A DNA stretch of 64,000 nt from Sphingobacterium sp. xlx-96 (GTDB taxonomy: Bacteria > Bacteroidota > Bacteroidia > Sphingobacteriales > Sphingobacteriaceae): NCBI RefSeq assembly GCF_011007365.1, contig NZ_WFKM01000002.1:248001-312000 (forward strand), given 5' to 3'. The position numbers and the translations under genes are program-made. The notes under the pieces are model-generated. The model saw only the letters and a program-made list of their open reading frames with translations. It was not told the DNA's origin and searched no databases. The first letter of the stretch is position 1; each line of letters opens with the position of its first letter. Shown one piece after another: positions 9,449 to 18,404 of the stretch.

Positions 9449-9478
9449 AAGGCCATCTGACTGTAAGTCAGGTGGCTT
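9449..9478 (+). terminator. Intrinsic terminator after the pectate lyase
   Basis: The stem formed by GGCCATCTGAC and GTCAGGTGGC with loop TGTAA (one wobble) is followed by a T-rich stretch. It ends the pectate lyase transcript 35 bases before the next glycosyltransferase gene. Confidence 0.7.
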
Positions 9479-9514
9479 CTTGGTTTATGTATCATTCTTT
9501 TTAATTCCTTTATT

Positions 9515-10663
9515 ATGGCAGAGATTAGAAAAAAAGTATTGATCGCCTGTGATTCTTCGCGTACATTACTTGATTTTAGAGGTAAACTCATTGAAGAACT
9601 TATCAAAAAGAATGAGGTATTTGTATATACCCCGAAAATCACACAACAGCATGTTCGGGAAAAACTAAAGCATCTTGGAGTAACTGTTTTTGAAAATCAT
9701 CTGAACGGGAGTAATGTATCGATCTTTTCCGACCTTACATACATTATTCAATTGTATAAGGTTATCAAGAGACTCAGACCAGATATTTTCTTTCCCTACA
9801 CATTTAAGCCTGTTATCTATGGAACAATTGTAGCAAAGCTTTGTCGAATAGATTGTATAACCCCAATGTTAACTGGTCTTGGTTATAATTTTGCCGATAA
9901 TGGATCTAAAAAAGTACTAATAAGTCTGATCACTAAAGCGCTATTGAAGTTCAGTCTAATGGAAAACCGAAGGGTCAGAATCATTTTCCAAAATAGGGAC
10001 GATTATAATAAATTAATAGAATCAGGTATAATCGGGATTAAACATCAGGCATTTGTAGTAAATGGTTCTGGTGTGGATTTAGGCCATTACGATTATTCTG
10101 AGCCTGAAACTGTCAATATCAGCTTTCTAATGATATCCCGTCTCATCAATGCGAAGGGGGTTAACGAGTTTTTTGAAGCAGCTAGAACGATCAGATCCAA
10201 ATATCCTGCTATAAAATTCAGGCTTATTGGTTCCTTTGATGATAATATTGATTCCATTAACAAAGAACTTTATTCCAAAATCCAATCTGGAGATACCGTA
10301 GAATATATTGGGCAAGTGGATGACGTAAGGCCGTATATCAAAAATTCATCTATCGTTGTACTACCGTCATATTATGGAGAAGGTGTTCCCCGTTGTATCC
10401 TAGAAGGAATGGCTATGGGGAGGGCCATCATTACTAGTGACTCTGTTGGATGTCGAGAAACAGTAAATGCTTCTCCTTCCTGTACCAATGGCTTTTTGGT
10501 TCCAGTAAAAAATATTCCAGCTCTTGCTTCTAAAATGGAGCACTATATAAATAATACCCGAGATATTATCTTGTATGGTATTAATGGTAGGAAATTCGCC
10601 TTAGAGAAATTTGATGTGAATCTTGTCAATGCAGAAATGCTTAAAATCATGAACGTTGGCTAG
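9515..10663 (+). CDS. GT4 family glycosyltransferase
   Basis: A 382-residue GT-B glycosyltransferase. The N-domain segment PYTFKPVIYGTIVAKL followed by MLTGLGYNF is typical of the capsular GT4 subgroup that acts on undecaprenyl-linked acceptors. The donor domain has SFLMISRLINAKGVNEFFEAA and the motif YGEGVPRCILEGMAMG with EX7E. It resumes the polysaccharide operon after the pectate lyase terminator, so transcription must restart or read through here. Confidence 0.9.
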   Translation: MAEIRKKVLIACDSSRTLLDFRGKLIEELIKKNEVFVYTPKITQQHVREKLKHLGVTVFENHLNGSNVSIFSDLTYIIQLYKVIKRLRPDIFFPYTFKPVIYGTIVAKLCRIDCITPMLTGLGYNFADNGSKKVLISLITKALLKFSLMENRRVRIIFQNRDDYNKLIESGIIGIKHQAFVVNGSGVDLGHYDYSEPETVNISFLMISRLINAKGVNEFFEAARTIRSKYPAIKFRLIGSFDDNIDSINKELYSKIQSGDTVEYIGQVDDVRPYIKNSSIVVLPSYYGEGVPRCILEGMAMGRAIITSDSVGCRETVNASPSCTNGFLVPVKNIPALASKMEHYINNTRDIILYGINGRKFALEKFDVNLVNAEMLKIMNVG

Positions 10664-10707
10664 CTTAAGCATCTAAAAAACTGTAGTTTTTTTTAATATT
10701 ATAAGTC

Positions 10708-11739
10708 ATGTCATATCGCTTGATCAATTTTCAACAATCGGAAGAATGGACAGCATATGTCCGTAACGCTGTAAATTATGATTTTTATCATACATGGCAC
10801 TATCATTCACTCGAGAAAAACGCGGAACCATTTCTTTTCGTTTATGAAGAATCGGATGTGTTCATTGCTCTGCCACTGCTAAAAAGAGAAATTGCAAATT
10901 CAGGTTTGTATGATCTGACGTCTGTGTATGGTTATTCTGGACCAATTTCCAACAAGAAGTTTGTAGACATAAGTGACCAGATACTTGAAAATTTCAAGTA
11001 CTTCTTCTTAAATTTCATTAACACAGGAAGATATATCTGTGTTTTCTCCAGACTTAATCCTTTCATTGACCAAAAAGTGTTAATTGAAAAAATAGGAGGT
11101 ATTTACAACAATGGCAAAACTGTGTATATCGATTTGTCCATTTCTATTGAAGAGCAAAGAGTGGGCTATGAAAAAAGGATGGGTAGGCAAATCAGACAGT
11201 TGAGAAGGATGCCTTATATTATCAAAGAAGCTAATACTAGAGACGAAATAGCGTCATTTTCCGAGATGTATAATGAAAATATGCTCCGGCTGAAAGCAGA
11301 AAAAAGCTATTTTTTTAACGAAGATTATTTTGCGGAAATCGTTAAAGAGGATAGTTGTAAGTTGATCCTGATGTATGATGGAATCAAGATGATTTGCGGA
11401 GCAATTATTATGTGTTGCGGAGGTATCATCCGAAACCACCTTTCGGCGACAGCTGCCGATTATATAAACCAATCTCCCAGCAAGTTACTCACAGACGAAA
11501 TAAGTATAATAGGTAGAAAACTGGGGATGAAATATTTTCACTTGGGTGGTGGTTTGGGCGGTCGGGAAGACTCTCTATTTAAATTTAAATCATCCTTTTC
11601 CAATTTGTTTCTAGAAGATTCTACCTGGAAATTTATATCTGATAGATTCGTATATAATGACCTTGTGAAAGAAATGAAGAACAATTTAGATATGAATTAT
11701 TTCCCCTTGTATCGCTGTCCTGAAATGGCTATTAAATAA
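10708..11739 (+). CDS. FemAB/BioF2-like acyl- or aminoacyltransferase, paralogue 1
   Basis: A 343-residue protein with the double GNAT-like fold seen in FemAB and Acetyltransf_6 (BioF2-like) families. Recognisable segments are DFYHTWHYHSLEK, ALPLLKREI, SVYGYSGPISNKKF, FSRLNPFID, a long central helix region with MYNENMLRLKAE, and the C-terminal HLGGGLGGREDSLFKFKSSFS. FemAB proteins use aminoacyl-tRNA to extend peptidoglycan bridges; relatives in polysaccharide loci may add an amino acid or acyl group to a sugar (inference). Two paralogues follow at 14319 and 15400. This copy is the more divergent, for example NPFID where the others have HPFF. Confidence 0.8.
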   Translation: MSYRLINFQQSEEWTAYVRNAVNYDFYHTWHYHSLEKNAEPFLFVYEESDVFIALPLLKREIANSGLYDLTSVYGYSGPISNKKFVDISDQILENFKYFFLNFINTGRYICVFSRLNPFIDQKVLIEKIGGIYNNGKTVYIDLSISIEEQRVGYEKRMGRQIRQLRRMPYIIKEANTRDEIASFSEMYNENMLRLKAEKSYFFNEDYFAEIVKEDSCKLILMYDGIKMICGAIIMCCGGIIRNHLSATAADYINQSPSKLLTDEISIIGRKLGMKYFHLGGGLGGREDSLFKFKSSFSNLFLEDSTWKFISDRFVYNDLVKEMKNNLDMNYFPLYRCPEMAIK

Positions 11740-11807
11740 AAACAATCCAATATTAAATTTTGGATTTTCTAAACTAATTAAATTTTCAACCATTAAATCT
11801 GTATACT

Positions 11808-12611
11808 TTGAAAAATATATTTAATTATTCCGAAGCTACTATTAGTGACTTTGAGAATGCATTTGATAAGTTCGGTTGGGTTATTTATGAAAATGCTCTT
11901 CATGAAGAGCTAATTGCTCAAATTATTAATGACTTGGAACCTGCTTACCTACAAAGAAGGAAAATTCAAACCCAAAACGGTATTGAAGCAAATATGGAGG
12001 GCACCCTCCATCACTTATTAGAATGTGATAATTTTAGCTTACATTTTTTAGAACAAATGTTTTGTGATAAGGAAATACGCTATTTTTTAGGCGGAAACTA
12101 TATCTTAAATGGGTTGAGCGGAGTTATCAATATGAAAAATGATAGGCCGTATGTTCAAAATATTCATCGGGATTTAAGAAGTTTTACTGGAAACAATAAA
12201 ATGATGATCCAAATGATTGTACTGCTTGATGATTTTACAGAGCAGAATGGTGCCACTTATTTACTGTCCGGTTCACACAAGGAAGATGTTAAACCAAATG
12301 AGGAATATTTTTACAAACATGCTGACCGGGCAATAACAAAAAAAGGTAGTATCATTTTATTTGATTCTAACTTGTGGCATGCTGCGGGTAAAAATTATAC
12401 AGAAAATGCGAGAAAAGCATTAACAATAAGTTTCACCAAACCATTCTTTAAACCGATGTTTGATTTTCCAAGATACTTAGGTTATGAGTTTGGAGAATCT
12501 TTAAGTGAAAATTTGAGGCAAGTTGTTGGTTATAATGCCAGAATTCCGGCGGATTTGTACGAGTTTTATCAACCCCCTCATAAAAGAATGTATTTATCAA
12601 ATCAGGGTTAA
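11808..12611 (+). CDS. Phytanoyl-CoA dioxygenase (PhyH) family protein
   Basis: A 267-residue Fe(II)/2-oxoglutarate dioxygenase of the PhyH family. The facial-triad HxD is HRD in NIHRDLRSF, the distal histidine is in LFDSNLWHAAG, and the 2-oxoglutarate-binding arginine is in ARKALTISF. The first plausible start is TTG 11808 since the next in-frame ATG falls after the N-terminal helices. Members hydroxylate small molecules or carrier-bound substrates. Within this block it may hydroxylate an acyl or amino acid group attached by the FemAB-like proteins, but no substrate can be named. Confidence 0.85.
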   Translation: MKNIFNYSEATISDFENAFDKFGWVIYENALHEELIAQIINDLEPAYLQRRKIQTQNGIEANMEGTLHHLLECDNFSLHFLEQMFCDKEIRYFLGGNYILNGLSGVINMKNDRPYVQNIHRDLRSFTGNNKMMIQMIVLLDDFTEQNGATYLLSGSHKEDVKPNEEYFYKHADRAITKKGSIILFDSNLWHAAGKNYTENARKALTISFTKPFFKPMFDFPRYLGYEFGESLSENLRQVVGYNARIPADLYEFYQPPHKRMYLSNQG

Positions 12612-12644
12612 TAGTTTTTTTGAGAAAATCTAACATTCAGTTTT

Positions 12645-13631
12645 ATGAAAGATCAAAAAGAACTTGAGAAAACCATTGGAGGTTTTTTTCAGTTGCAACT
12701 TTCAAATGGCGAAGAATACTATCCTTCACTCCTAAAATTAAATACAACGAGAAATGCTTTAGAATATATATTGAGAGTTAAAGATTATACTAAAATATAT
12801 ATCCCCTATTTTACGTGTGACACCATATTGGAGCCGATGCTAAAATTGGCCGTTCCATATGAGTTTTATACATTAGACAAACAGTTAGACCCTATAATTG
12901 ATTTCGAAATCGGATATGGAGAATGCTTTTTGTACACCAATTATTTTGGTCTAAAACAGAATACTGTAGAAAAACTAAGCAAAAACCTTGAAAATTTAAT
13001 TATTGATAATTCGCAAGCCTTCTTTTCAAAACCATTAGATAAGATAGATACCATATATTCATGCAGGAAATTTTTCGGAGTTTCCGATGGTGCTTATTTA
13101 CAGCTTAATAGTAGTCTCCGATTGAAACTAGAAACGGACATATCTGTTGATAGATTTCTACACCTTATAAAGAGTATTGAAGTCGGGAATGAAAATGCTT
13201 ACCAGAATTTTGTTGCAAACGAAAAAAGTCTTGAAAATAACGACATTAAAAATATGTCCGTTCTAACTCAGAAAATTCTTTCCGGAATTAATTACCAAAA
13301 TTGCAAAAAAATAAGAAAACAAAACTTTAATTATTTGCAGGAAAATTTGGCAGGAATAAATGAACTTGATCTTGAAATGTCTATAGATTCCGTCCCTATG
13401 ATATATCCTTTTCTTCTTTCAAATGATAAAGTTAAAACTAAACTAATAGAGAAAAAAATATTTGTGCCTACCTTTTGGCCCAATGTCTTGAAATGGACAA
13501 ACGAACGTATGTTTGAAAATCATCTGGCCAAACACCTAGTGCCTCTACCAATAGATCATCGATATACTATAGAAGACATGAAATTATTAGTTTGCGTGTT
13601 AAAAGATATAATACATAATCTGACTTTTTAA
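12645..13631 (+). CDS. Divergent DegT-like PLP-fold protein
   Basis: A 328-residue protein recognisable as a distant member of the aspartate aminotransferase fold. It keeps TTRNALEYIL near the start, IYIPYFTCDTILEPM, the acidic cofactor strand LIIDNSQAFFSKPL, and YSCRKFFGVSDGAYL, where the lysine occupies the Schiff-base position of DegT-type enzymes. The C-terminal LPIDHRYTIEDM also matches the family. It is shorter than the canonical enzyme at 1524. It lies 33 bases after the PhyH gene, so the two are probably co-translated. The reaction is unknown; amino transfer to a sugar or acyl precursor is the simplest guess. Confidence 0.65.
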   Translation: MKDQKELEKTIGGFFQLQLSNGEEYYPSLLKLNTTRNALEYILRVKDYTKIYIPYFTCDTILEPMLKLAVPYEFYTLDKQLDPIIDFEIGYGECFLYTNYFGLKQNTVEKLSKNLENLIIDNSQAFFSKPLDKIDTIYSCRKFFGVSDGAYLQLNSSLRLKLETDISVDRFLHLIKSIEVGNENAYQNFVANEKSLENNDIKNMSVLTQKILSGINYQNCKKIRKQNFNYLQENLAGINELDLEMSIDSVPMIYPFLLSNDKVKTKLIEKKIFVPTFWPNVLKWTNERMFENHLAKHLVPLPIDHRYTIEDMKLLVCVLKDIIHNLTF

Positions 13632-13804
13632 TGCTCTGTATAAAACTCCTTTTATTTTTTTTCTATGTATGAATTCGGAAGCTCGCTCTGCCTTTTAACG
13701 GCCAGTTAACAGTTGGCGAACCCCAAGAATTTTCATTCGACTTATACAGCCGTTGCCAAATGGATATTTCATATCGTGAATTTGTTTTTAACTAAAAAAT
13801 TAGG

Positions 13805-14299
13805 ATGGATAATTCTGTTTATATAAGACCATTGGTTTTAAGCGATGCGAATATCTCTTACCGATGGAGAAATGATTCTAATATCTGGAAGTTTACGGAG
13901 TTTAAACCTGATAGTTATATTTCCTTAGAAGCTGAGCAAGAATGGTTAAAAAGCAAATTAGAGAAAAAAAATGAACGACGTTTTGCCATTTGCCTTAAAG
14001 AGAACAATCAATATATAGGAAATATCCAGCTATTAAATATAAATAACGGACTAGCTTCCTTTCATATATTTATTGGAGAAAAAACCTTATGGGGAAAAGG
14101 AATAGGCCAGCAAGCTACAAAACTAATATTAAAATATGCTTTTTCTCAGCTAGGATTAGAAAGTGTTTTATTAGAAGTAAATAAACTAAATATTTCTGCT
14201 TGTAAAACTTACGAAAGAATAGGTTTTGTTTCTACTGGTACCAATAAAAATAATGGATTTATTAAAATGAAACTAAACAAAACAGAATTTTCTCTTTAA
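13805..14299 (+). CDS. GNAT family N-acetyltransferase (RimJ/RimL-like)
   Basis: A 164-residue GNAT domain of the Acetyltransf_3 type. It starts with IRPLVLSDANISYRWRND, has the acetyl-CoA loop GEKTLWGKGIGQQATKLIL, and ends with LEVNKLNISACKTYERIGF. The family includes PseH and similar enzymes that N-acetylate 4-amino sugar nucleotides. No hexapeptide-repeat PglD homologue is in the window, so this protein is a candidate for acetylating the 4-amino sugar made by the locus (inference). A 173-base gap precedes it and paralogue 2 of the FemAB-like proteins follows 19 bases later. Confidence 0.85.
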   Translation: MDNSVYIRPLVLSDANISYRWRNDSNIWKFTEFKPDSYISLEAEQEWLKSKLEKKNERRFAICLKENNQYIGNIQLLNINNGLASFHIFIGEKTLWGKGIGQQATKLILKYAFSQLGLESVLLEVNKLNISACKTYERIGFVSTGTNKNNGFIKMKLNKTEFSL

Positions 14300-14318
14300 C
14301 ATATGTTTACTTACTGCC

Positions 14319-15389
14319 ATGAGAAAATTAATCACTCTTTTTCAAAAAACGCAATGGATAAAATATGTAAAACGCTCAGTAGAGTATGATTTTTATCATA
14401 CCTGGCATTATCATACTTTAGATCAAAGCGGGGATCCTTTCCTTTTCGTGTATGAAGAAGGGGATAATTATATTGCTTTACCCTTGCTTAAAAGAAAAAT
14501 ATCAGATTCTCCATTTTCAGATCTGGCTTCTGTATATGGTTATACCGGACCTATCTCTAACCGAAAGTTTGAAGACCTCGAAGAAAGTCTGATGGATAAT
14601 TTTAAAAGCTCTTTCCTAGATTTTCTAGATGAAGAACAAAATATTTCTGTATTTTCCAGGCTACATCCTTTCTTTAACCAATATCTATTAATTGAAAAAT
14701 TCGGAGGGGTTTACAAAAATGGCAAAACTGTCGCCATTGATTTGACCATTTCAATTGATCAGCAGCGTAAAAAATACAGGAAATCAACTTATCAATATAT
14801 AAAAAAAGCGTGGAGCAATGGATATTCAGTAAAAGAAACAAAAGATCTTGAAGATATCAATGTGTTTTTTAACATCTACACAGAAAATATGACACGGATT
14901 AAAGCAGAAGATTACTATTTTTTTAATCAACAATATTTTATAGACCTCATTAATACAGATGAATTTGATTGTCGTCTTGTATTGGTTTATGCTGGAGATA
15001 AGATAATTTGTGGAAGCGTAATCACCTGTACATGCGGTATCATTGAAGCCCATTTGGTAGCTACCTTAACTAAATATCTCTATAAATCACCAGCCAAATT
15101 CTTAACAGATGAAATTAGCATCCTCGGACGTAAACTAGGCATGAAATATTATCATTTGGGTGGTGGATTAGGTTTTAAAGAAGACTCCTTATTTAACTGG
15201 AAAGCTGGTTTTTCAGATCTGTTTTTAGAATATAAAAGTTGGCGCTATGTTGCCAATGAAGGAATATATAATTCCTTGGTTAATCGTATAGGAATCAATC
15301 CTAATAATAATATTGATTATTTCCCTCTATACAGATTCGGCGTTGTGCCGGTAAATAGTGATAAATATCCAAATCTTGTACCTATCTAA
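14319..15389 (+). CDS. FemAB/BioF2-like acyl- or aminoacyltransferase, paralogue 2
   Basis: A 356-residue protein with the same domain plan as the genes at 10708 and 15400: DFYHTWHYHTLDQ, ALPLLKRKI, VYGYTGPISNRKF, VFSRLHPFFNQ, IYTENMTRIKAED and HLGGGLGFKEDSLFNWKAGFS. It is clearly closest to the next gene, with which it shares long stretches such as FNQQYFIDLI and EFDCRLVLVY. The pair probably arose by local duplication and then diverged. The stop lies 10 bases before the next ATG. Confidence 0.8.
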   Translation: MRKLITLFQKTQWIKYVKRSVEYDFYHTWHYHTLDQSGDPFLFVYEEGDNYIALPLLKRKISDSPFSDLASVYGYTGPISNRKFEDLEESLMDNFKSSFLDFLDEEQNISVFSRLHPFFNQYLLIEKFGGVYKNGKTVAIDLTISIDQQRKKYRKSTYQYIKKAWSNGYSVKETKDLEDINVFFNIYTENMTRIKAEDYYFFNQQYFIDLINTDEFDCRLVLVYAGDKIICGSVITCTCGIIEAHLVATLTKYLYKSPAKFLTDEISILGRKLGMKYYHLGGGLGFKEDSLFNWKAGFSDLFLEYKSWRYVANEGIYNSLVNRIGINPNNNIDYFPLYRFGVVPVNSDKYPNLVPI

Positions 15390-15399
15390 AATTCCAATT

Positions 15400-16455
15400 A
15401 TGATTAAATTAATTACCCTTAACGAGAGAAAGGAATGGAATTCTTACGTTAAACGCTCTTTTATACACGATTTTTATCATACCTGGCATTATCATGCTTT
15501 AGACAAAAGTGGTAATCCTATACTCTTGATTTATGAGGAAGGGGAAGATTTTGTAGCCTTTCCATTCCTTAAAAGAAATATTCCTGATTCTTCATTTTTT
15601 GACTTAAGTTCTGTTTATGGGTATCCTGGACCAATTGCAAGTAAAAAATTCGAACACCTGGATGAAAGACTAATCGATAATTTTAAAAAGTCATTTTTAA
15701 AATTTCTAAAAAACGAACAGATAGTCTCGGTATTTTCCAGGTTGCATCCTTTTTTTGATCAACATATTTTGATGAAAGAATTCGAAGGAATTCATGAAAA
15801 TGGACTTACTGTTGCGCTTGATCTGAATTTGCCTTTAGATGTGCAGCGAAAAAAGTACGATCGCTCGACCTCTAGATCAATCAAAAGGTCTCGTGATAAA
15901 GGATACTATGTTAAGGAATCAAAACGACAAGAAGATATCGATACATTTGTTGAGATCTATACGGAAAACATGCGTAGAATCGGCTCCACCGACTTCTACC
16001 TGTTTAATAAACAATATTTTATCGACTTGATTCATTCAGATGAGTTTGACTGCAGGTTATTATTGGTTTATTTAGGTGAAGAAATAACATGTGCAACGAT
16101 CATCTCATTCTCCCATGGAATTATTCAAGCACATCTGGTTGCTACTAAAGCAGCATATCTAAATGAATCTCCTGCAAAATTTTTGGTTGATGAAATTACT
16201 ATCATTGGCCGGGAAAGAGGAATGAAGTTTTTTCATTTAGGTGGAGGGCTTTGCTTTAAACAAGATTCCTTGTTTCGATGGAAATCGGCTTTTTCAGATC
16301 TGTTCCTCAACTATAAAAGTTTCCGATTCATTGCAAATCACAAAGCTTACAACTCTTTGCTTGATAAGCAAGGTGTTGACAGGAAAACAGAGACCGATTA
16401 TTTTCCTTTATACAGGGCTTTTATTACCTTATTTTCTTCGCTGTCATTTATCTAA
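15400..16455 (+). CDS. FemAB/BioF2-like acyl- or aminoacyltransferase, paralogue 3
   Basis: About 351 residues from ATG 15400. An upstream in-frame ATG at 15358 lies inside paralogue 2 and would add 14 residues with no counterpart in the other two copies, so it is not preferred. Conserved segments are DFYHTWHYHALDK, VYGYPGPIASKKF, VFSRLHPFFDQ, RSTSRSIKRSRDKGY and HLGGGLCFKQDSLFRWKSAFS. The central region is more basic than in copies 1 and 2. The dehydratase gene follows 9 bases after its stop. Confidence 0.8.
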   Translation: MIKLITLNERKEWNSYVKRSFIHDFYHTWHYHALDKSGNPILLIYEEGEDFVAFPFLKRNIPDSSFFDLSSVYGYPGPIASKKFEHLDERLIDNFKKSFLKFLKNEQIVSVFSRLHPFFDQHILMKEFEGIHENGLTVALDLNLPLDVQRKKYDRSTSRSIKRSRDKGYYVKESKRQEDIDTFVEIYTENMRRIGSTDFYLFNKQYFIDLIHSDEFDCRLLLVYLGEEITCATIISFSHGIIQAHLVATKAAYLNESPAKFLVDEITIIGRERGMKFFHLGGGLCFKQDSLFRWKSAFSDLFLNYKSFRFIANHKAYNSLLDKQGVDRKTETDYFPLYRAFITLFSSLSFI

Positions 16456-16464
16456 AATACTCCT

Positions 16465-18378
16465 ATGAAAAATTTACTATTTAGTGATAAGATACATTCA
16501 AGATGGCTAATATTATTGATTGATCAATTAATCGTAATCTGGACCCTCTTTATATCCTTATTGCTGACCAAAAAAATTGAATACGCTGAATTGTTTTACG
16601 CCAGTGATATCCTTTACATAGGTTTGTACAGTGTGGTGTCTATTTTCGTATTTATTACGATGAAAATTCATACAGGAATCATAAGATACTCTAATACAGA
16701 AGATATCTTTCGCGTATTCATGGCAGTACTAATAACCAGTATTGGCTTTATGCTTATTAGCAACTTGCTAGTTGCGCCACATTTTAAGTTTCCATGGAAA
16801 TGGTTTGACAAAGTACTGTTATTGAACTTTTTTATTTCTTCATCCTTGCTAATTATTTTGAGAATAGCCGTTAAACACATTTTTGGATATTTAAAAGATT
16901 TACAGTCCAAAAATGTAGCGGATAATGTTTTAATTTATGGAACTGACAGTACTTCAATTCTCGTAAAAAAAGCACTGGACACCTGTCATGAAGTACCTAT
17001 AAATGTGCTTGGTTTCATTGATGATGGTCTGGATAGAATAAATAAACATATAGAACAAAAAAAAGTATATCCGCTATTTTTTATAGAAACACTTAAGAAA
17101 AAATACGCCATCAATAAGGTTTTAGTAGCTGGAAACGATTTGAATGTTAGTGGAAAAAAGAAAGTAATTGAAAAATGTATAGAACTGGGTATTAAAGTAG
17201 TAACGGTACCTTCTTCTGATAAATGGCTTTACGGAAAACTCGATAGTGACCAGCTTAAAGATTTAAATATCGCTGACCTTTTAGGGAGAGAACCTATAAA
17301 ACTTGACAAAAAAAATATCCTTAACGAGATTAAGGGGAAGCGAATTTTAATAACGGGAGCTGCGGGATCGATCGGGTCTGAAATCGTAAGGCAAGCGCTT
17401 GATTATTATCCCAAAATGGTAATACTTTGCGATCAGGCAGAAACTCCTTTACACGATTTGAAACTAGAATTGGAAGATAATTTGCAATCTGATAGAATTA
17501 AAATTTTCATAGCAAATATTCAGAATTCAGACCGTATCAGAACACTATTTGAATTGTACCGACCAGAGATAGTTTTTCACGCCGCAGCTTATAAACATGT
17601 ACCAATGATGGAAGATAATCCATCTGAAGCAATATTAACCAATGTTTTAGGTACTAAAAATTTAGCCGATATCTGTCTAGAATTTTCGGTAGAAAAATTT
17701 GTGATGATTTCTACCGACAAGGCAGTGAAGCCTACGAACGTAATGGGCGCTTCTAAACGGTTGGCAGAGATTTATATTCAATCGCTAAATGGAACAGATA
17801 ATTATACAACTAATACAACCCGCTTTGTAACGACAAGATTTGGCAATGTTCTAGGGTCAAGCGGGTCCGTAATACCAAGGTTTAAAAGCCAAATCGATCG
17901 AAGAGTTCCGATTACGGTTACACATCCTGATATCACAAGATATTTCATGACAATCCCTGAAGCTGTAGAGTTGGTGCTAGAAGCTGCTGCAATGGGAAAA
18001 GGAGGAGAGATCTTTTTATTCGACATGGGTAAACCTATTAAAATTATAGATTTAGCCTTAAATATGATTAAACTTGCTGGATTAAAGCCTTATATAGATA
18101 TTGATATTATTTTCACAGGTCTTCGCCCAGGTGAAAAAATTTATGAAGAGTTATTGCTTGTGGAAGAAAAAATTATCTTAACTCATCACCCTAAAATCAA
18201 AATTTCTCAAAATATAGCCTATGATTACTTTCATATTAATGAAGCTATAGAAGATTTACTTGCATTAAATAAAATAGGAAATGATTATCATGTTGTTAAA
18301 AAGATGAAAGAAATTATACCAGATTTCATCAGCAACAATTCCAAATATGAAGAGTTAGACTTATTTGAGGCTAATTAG
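16465..18378 (+). CDS. FlaA1/CapD-type nucleoside-diphosphate-sugar 4,6-dehydratase
   Basis: A 637-residue membrane protein of the WbpM/PglF group. The N-terminal 140 residues contain four hydrophobic segments, then a first nucleotide-binding-like domain (about 150-270) and a catalytic extended SDR domain with ILITGAAGSIGSEIVRQAL, HAAAYKHVPMMEDNP, STDKAVKPTNVMGASKRLAE and GLRPGEKIYEELL. As in the family, methionine replaces the tyrosine of YxxxK (NVMGASKR). These enzymes make UDP-4-keto-6-deoxy-GlcNAc, the substrate for a DegT-type aminotransferase such as the one at 1524. This places the enzymes for a bacillosamine-type precursor at opposite ends of the locus. Confidence 0.92.
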   Translation: MKNLLFSDKIHSRWLILLIDQLIVIWTLFISLLLTKKIEYAELFYASDILYIGLYSVVSIFVFITMKIHTGIIRYSNTEDIFRVFMAVLITSIGFMLISNLLVAPHFKFPWKWFDKVLLLNFFISSSLLIILRIAVKHIFGYLKDLQSKNVADNVLIYGTDSTSILVKKALDTCHEVPINVLGFIDDGLDRINKHIEQKKVYPLFFIETLKKKYAINKVLVAGNDLNVSGKKKVIEKCIELGIKVVTVPSSDKWLYGKLDSDQLKDLNIADLLGREPIKLDKKNILNEIKGKRILITGAAGSIGSEIVRQALDYYPKMVILCDQAETPLHDLKLELEDNLQSDRIKIFIANIQNSDRIRTLFELYRPEIVFHAAAYKHVPMMEDNPSEAILTNVLGTKNLADICLEFSVEKFVMISTDKAVKPTNVMGASKRLAEIYIQSLNGTDNYTTNTTRFVTTRFGNVLGSSGSVIPRFKSQIDRRVPITVTHPDITRYFMTIPEAVELVLEAAAMGKGGEIFLFDMGKPIKIIDLALNMIKLAGLKPYIDIDIIFTGLRPGEKIYEELLLVEEKIILTHHPKIKISQNIAYDYFHINEAIEDLLALNKIGNDYHVVKKMKEIIPDFISNNSKYEELDLFEAN

Positions 18379-18404
18379 ATCAACTTTTACAATATATTTT
18401 TATT

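Noticed and set aside
13632-13804. 173-base gap before the GNAT gene, suspected relic
   Set aside because: No recognisable protein fragment in any frame and no clear promoter or terminator; left unassigned.
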